Assembly (NCBI GenBank): GCA_903940375.1
Contig: CAJAKT010000224.1
Span: 1 to 5,046, forward strand
Direction: 5' to 3'
Source of the DNA: an uncultured bacterium
Lineage (GTDB): Bacteria > Actinomycetota > Actinomycetes > S36-B12
Length of the DNA stretch: 5,046 bases
Made by a program: the position numbers and the translations under genes. Positions 2,158-5,046 of the stretch are shown piece by piece; positions within the stretch are counted from its first letter, which is position 1; each line of letters begins with the position of its first letter. The notes under the pieces are model-generated. The model did not search any database and had not been told where the DNA came from. It was given only the letters and a program-made list of their open reading frames with translations.

Positions 2158-5046
2158 CTAGTACCCACGGAGTTCGCAGGAGATGTCCACCCGACGATCG
2201 CGGTAGCGATCACGCACCGCGACCCGTTGGATACTCGATGTCACGACACCTGACATTCCGTGTGACGTGAGGAACGCCTGAACCGCTGATGCACGCTTGA
2301 TCGCGAGTGATCTATCCAGCGCCGTCGCACCCTGCGAGCGCAGCGCACCCGTCACACGCGCACTCACCGACTGGCCCCTAGGCACCTGAGCGACCATCGC
2401 CAGCAGCGATCGCCTCGCCTTGCTCGTCAGGGTCGCCGACTTGTAGCCAAAGTAGATGCGGCTACCGACTGCCTTAGCGCTTGGCGAATTCGCAGCCGCG
2501 ACCTTCACGCCCAGGGACAGGCTTCGCACGACTCGATCCCTCGTGAAGCCATTGATCTGGAGGGTGTCCGTGCCAACAGACATGCCATCTGGAACAGCCA
2601 CTGATCCGGAGATGTCTCCGATTCGATCGGTCATCAGTGAGCCCAGGTGCACGGAGCGGGACATGAGGTACACCCGCACCTGGGAGAGCTCATCGAAACC
2701 TGAACCCGTCACGTCGATTCGACTCCCCGCCGTCACTGTGAGGATGCCTCCCGGTGACAGCGTCCTGGGCGTTCCGTCAACCTTGCGTACCACCAAACTG
2801 AGATTCCAGCCCGTGCCGATGACATCGAGACCGGTGCTCGTCGAGTTCGCTTCGATACGAACCGGCACTGGTTGCCCGTCGACCGTGACGATCTGGGCCC
2901 CGAGAGTGAGGCCGCCGTTCTCGACGATGGGGTCGAGGGAGCGCACCTTCACGACCGTGAGAACAGGGGCGGCAACAGGTGATCCAGTCGAGGATGAGGA
3001 TGCCGCTGCTGCGACCGGAGGAGCTGCGATCACGAACACTTTCACCGAGTCGCCCGCCTGGTGGGTGGACGTAGCAGCGGCCTCGGCCTGCAGAGTGCAC
3101 GATCCGGCCGCGTCGAACGTGACGATAGGAAGGATCGGATCAGCGATGGCGCAATGCGTGAGACCGGCATCGATCACCGAGTAGGTGATCGCACCCCCAT
3201 CGGAACCGACAGCGGCTGTCATGGTGAGCGGGCTCGCTGTCGAGAACGCGCCAGCTGTCGGGTTCCAGGCCACCGACTGAACTGCAGGCATCACCTCGAA
3301 GGAGCGCCTGACGGTCGATGCCCCGAGGACGTTGCCGTCACCTGTCTGGTCCGCATCGATGACGCAGGTGCCGGGCAGGAGCATCGTGATGGACTGGCCA
3401 GCGGCCGAGCAGATGGTCGGCGAGGCGGTCGAAAGCGAGACAGCGAGGTTCGAATCGCTCGATGCGGCAACGGTGAAGGGGGTCGCCGAGAACTCCCGAT
3501 CCGAAGGCGCCGTGAAGCTGATCGACTGGGTTCCCCTGCCGGTGACCGTCACGGTGACTTCCGCACTGCTTGTCTGCAGGTAATTGGTGCTCGCCGCCTT
3601 GTATGCCGTGATCCCGCATGTGGTGCCGACGTCGCCGGTCGTGCGCAATTCCTCTGCCACGATGCTGCAACCGGCAGTGCCGGCGCCGGTCACTGCATAG
3701 GTCACCGCACCGGTTCCCGCACCACCCGTGTTTGTGAGAGCCACTGGAGTGCCGAACGTGATCGCGGGCGAGGTGACGGCGAGGGTCGGCTGCACGGCCT
3801 TGGCAGCCACGGTGATCGTCTGCGGATCACTGTGACGCGCGAGATTGTCGGTGTCATCAGCCTTCGTCGCCTTCACCGTGCACGTGCTTCCGACATCGCC
3901 TGACGATGTCAACTGCGTCCCTGTCACAGAGCAGTTCGCAGTGCCTGCATCAACAACCGAGTAGCTGACGGCGCCGGTGCCCGAGCCTCCTGATGACGTC
4001 AGGGTGTGCGCCGAGCCGAAGGTCTTCTCTGTTGACGAGGTCATCGTCACGGCAGAGGTCTGGGCCCGTGCCGCGAATGTCACAGTGGTCACCGTTGATG
4101 AAGCGGCCCGGTAATTCGTATCCAACGTCTTGGTAACCGTCACCGTGCACGCGCCCGCGCCAGTGCTTGTCAAGGACGTCGCGCTCGCAAGGGAGCAACC
4201 TGCGGTGCCCGCTGAGGTCACTGAGTAAGTGACCGCACCCGATCCAGAGCCACCTGAGGACGTCAGTGGGAGTGCCGTTCCATATGTGCCAAGAGTCGAC
4301 GTCAACGATAGGGCCGCCTGACTCGCCTTACCGACACTCACGGTGGTGGCAGCCGACGATGCCGAGTTGTAGTTGTCGTCGGCCGCCTTGGTGGCCGTCA
4401 CCGTGCAACTTCCTACCGTCGTCACCGCCAGAGTGGTTGCGGACGCCAGGGAACAGCCCGCTGTCCCCGCGGAAGTCACCGCATAGCTCAATGCGCCTGT
4501 TCCTGAGCCCCCACTCGAGGCGAGGGACAGAACCGCCCCGTACGTCGCAGACGTCGAGCTGAGCGTCAGGGTCGATTGCGCACCCATGGCCACAGCCACA
4601 ACAAGGGTGGCGGTTCCCTCGCCAGCACTGTTCGAGGCCCCGATGGTCACGTTGAAGGTGCCGGCCACCGTTGGTGTGCCAGTGATTTCGCCATTCGAGG
4701 GATTGATCACCAGCCCAGCGGGTAGGCCGGAGGCGCTGTAGGAGGTTGGCGTGTTGGTGCCACTGACCGTGTACGTCGACATGGCTGCACCTACCGTGGC
4801 CGACCTGGTGAGAGCGGAGTTCACGACAGGCGGAACCGTGATGTAGGCGTACACCGAGTTGTTGGCGTTATTGCCACCTGGCCCGTACACCACGACGCTC
4901 ACCGTTCCTGCGGCGTGCGAGGGCCGGTAGACGCGCATGGAGGTGTCGCTGTCGACCACGAAATTCGGTGAGTATCTGTAGGTGCCACCGAATGACACGC
5001 TGGTGGCACCCGTGAATCCCGTCCCGGTCAACGTGACCCAGCTCCC
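2158..5046 (-). CDS. Large secreted-type Ig-repeat protein with C-terminal OmpA-like domain, 5' end beyond window
   Basis: The frame is open from the right edge to TAG 2160-2158, giving 962 visible residues (residue 1 is at 5046-5044). The TTG at 5031 is not the start: the upstream codons read GSWVT, the natural beginning of the IPT/TIG strand SWVTLTGTGFTGATSVSFGG. Domains in order: IPT/TIG (1-72); putative Ig with GLPAGLVINPSNGEITGTPTVAGTF (about 73-155); six Ig-like repeats (156-675), each with two cysteines; Ala/Ser/Pro linker (676-695); a mixed beta region with LTVTAGSRIDVTGSGFDELSQVRVYL and a GSLMTDRIGDISGSVAVPDG stretch (about 696-850); OmpA-like domain (861-955, IYFGYKSATL to RDRRVDISCEL). 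The composition (Ser, Thr, Gly, Ala, Val) is typical of exported surface proteins. The signal peptide would be off the right edge; no sortase motif or membrane anchor occurs at the C-terminus. Likely a cell-wall-associated or adhesive protein, the OmpA-like part perhaps holding it to the wall; this role is inferred. Confidence 0.9.
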   Translation of the reverse strand, partial: GSWVTLTGTGFTGATSVSFGGTYRYSPNFVVDSDTSMRVYRPSHAAGTVSVVVYGPGGNNANNSVYAYITVPPVVNSALTRSATVGAAMSTYTVSGTNTPTSYSASGLPAGLVINPSNGEITGTPTVAGTFNVTIGASNSAGEGTATLVVAVAMGAQSTLTLSSTSATYGAVLSLASSGGSGTGALSYAVTSAGTAGCSLASATTLAVTTVGSCTVTATKAADDNYNSASSAATTVSVGKASQAALSLTSTLGTYGTALPLTSSGGSGSGAVTYSVTSAGTAGCSLASATSLTSTGAGACTVTVTKTLDTNYRAASSTVTTVTFAARAQTSAVTMTSSTEKTFGSAHTLTSSGGSGTGAVSYSVVDAGTANCSVTGTQLTSSGDVGSTCTVKATKADDTDNLARHSDPQTITVAAKAVQPTLAVTSPAITFGTPVALTNTGGAGTGAVTYAVTGAGTAGCSIVAEELRTTGDVGTTCGITAYKAASTNYLQTSSAEVTVTVTGRGTQSISFTAPSDREFSATPFTVAASSDSNLAVSLSTASPTICSAAGQSITMLLPGTCVIDADQTGDGNVLGASTVRRSFEVMPAVQSVAWNPTAGAFSTASPLTMTAAVGSDGGAITYSVIDAGLTHCAIADPILPIVTFDAAGSCTLQAEAAATSTHQAGDSVKVFVIAAPPVAAAASSSSTGSPVAAPVLTVVKVRSLDPIVENGGLTLGAQIVTVDGQPVPVRIEANSTSTGLDVIGTGWNLSLVVRKVDGTPRTLSPGGILTVTAGSRIDVTGSGFDELSQVRVYLMSRSVHLGSLMTDRIGDISGSVAVPDGMSVGTDTLQINGFTRDRVVRSLSLGVKVAAANSPSAKAVGSRIYFGYKSATLTSKARRSLLAMVAQVPRGQSVSARVTGALRSQGATALDRSLAIKRASAVQAFLTSHGMSGVVTSSIQRVAVRDRYRDRRVDISCELRGY
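2182..2466 (-). other. OmpA-like C-terminal domain of the surface protein
   Basis: Residues 861-955 follow the OmpA-like order: a strand with IYFGYKSATLT, a helix SKARRSLLAMVAQV, a strand SVSARVTG, the helix LDRSLAIKRASAVQAFLTSHG and a final RYRDRRVDISC. In canonical OmpA domains the Thr-Asp of the loop and an Arg in the following RA helix bind the diaminopimelate of peptidoglycan. Here the Asp position is Gly900 and the loop is about three residues longer, while the Arg (918, in IKRA) is kept. The domain is recognisable, but its binding mode may differ. Confidence 0.75.
3022..4581 (-). repeat. Six tandem Ig-like protein repeats within the surface-protein gene
   Basis: Repeat units of about 82-90 residues lie at 4581-4327, 4326-4072, 4071-3802, 3801-3538, 3537-3292 and 3291-3022. 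The first four share the pattern TYG/TFG, then SSGGSGTGAVSYSV, AGTAGCS and C-T-V-T-A-T-K, then a DDN-Y-like turn. The fifth (ISFTAPSDREFSATPFTVAA) and sixth (AWNPTAGAFSTASPLTMTAA) are divergent. Each unit has exactly two cysteines. The units are similar in protein but well diverged in DNA, so this is an old duplication rather than a recent expansion. Unit borders are by eye and may shift by a few residues. Confidence 0.85.

Noticed and set aside
3061..3903. A 280-codon plus-strand frame inside the surface-protein gene
   Set aside because: It is antisense to the Ig repeats, its Arg/Gly/Asp/His-rich sequence has no recognisable fold, and the minus frame has clear domains.
3022..4581. A CRISPR-like or short tandem DNA repeat array in the right half
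   Set aside because: The periodicity is about 250 bp and exists at protein level; the DNA units are diverged and there are no short identical repeats with unique spacers.
5029..5031. TTG as the start codon of the surface-protein gene
   Set aside because: The frame continues upstream to the window edge with residues GSWVT that complete the first strand of the IPT/TIG domain, and no signal peptide follows the TTG.

Overview
The window is GC-rich and reads as a piece of an actinobacterial chromosome. This rests on strong G/C preference at third codon positions, a DUF222 (13E12-type) gene, a tmRNA gene without an encoded CCA end, and a long secreted-type Ig-repeat/OmpA-like protein of a kind seen in Actinomycetota. 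The family could be Microbacteriaceae or a relative, but that is only an impression.

Layout from left to right. (1) 1-918, minus strand: the first 306 residues of a DUF222/13E12-family protein whose C-terminus, where an HNH nuclease domain normally sits, lies beyond the left edge. (2) 919-1068: a divergent intergenic region with a 31-bp imperfect dyad and a probable ssrA promoter. (3) 1069-1436, plus strand: ssrA (tmRNA), complete, with a 14-codon tag frame ending in YALAA. (4) 1436-1675: a strong hairpin directly at the tmRNA 3' end, then a second exact 19-bp copy of the ssrA 3' end 113 bp downstream (an att-like direct repeat), then another hairpin between the convergent genes. (5) 1676-1966, minus strand: a 96-residue antibiotic-biosynthesis-monooxygenase (ABM) fold protein. 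(6) 1967-2157: a short gap that may hold a 59-codon minus-strand ORF. (7) 2158-5046, minus strand: a very long gene, open at its 5' end past the right edge. It encodes at least 962 residues: an IPT/TIG domain, a putative Ig domain, six two-cysteine Ig-like repeats, a linker, a further beta domain and a C-terminal OmpA-like domain.

The genes do not form an obvious pathway. ssrA is a housekeeping ribosome-rescue gene, and its 3' end is a known target for integrating elements. The duplicated 3' end suggests that an element once integrated or was lost here. The long gene probably encodes a cell-surface or wall-associated protein. Nothing in the window is clearly a new defence or mobile system. 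The most notable points are the att-like duplication, the regular cysteine pairs in the surface protein, and the altered ligand-binding loop of its OmpA-like domain.
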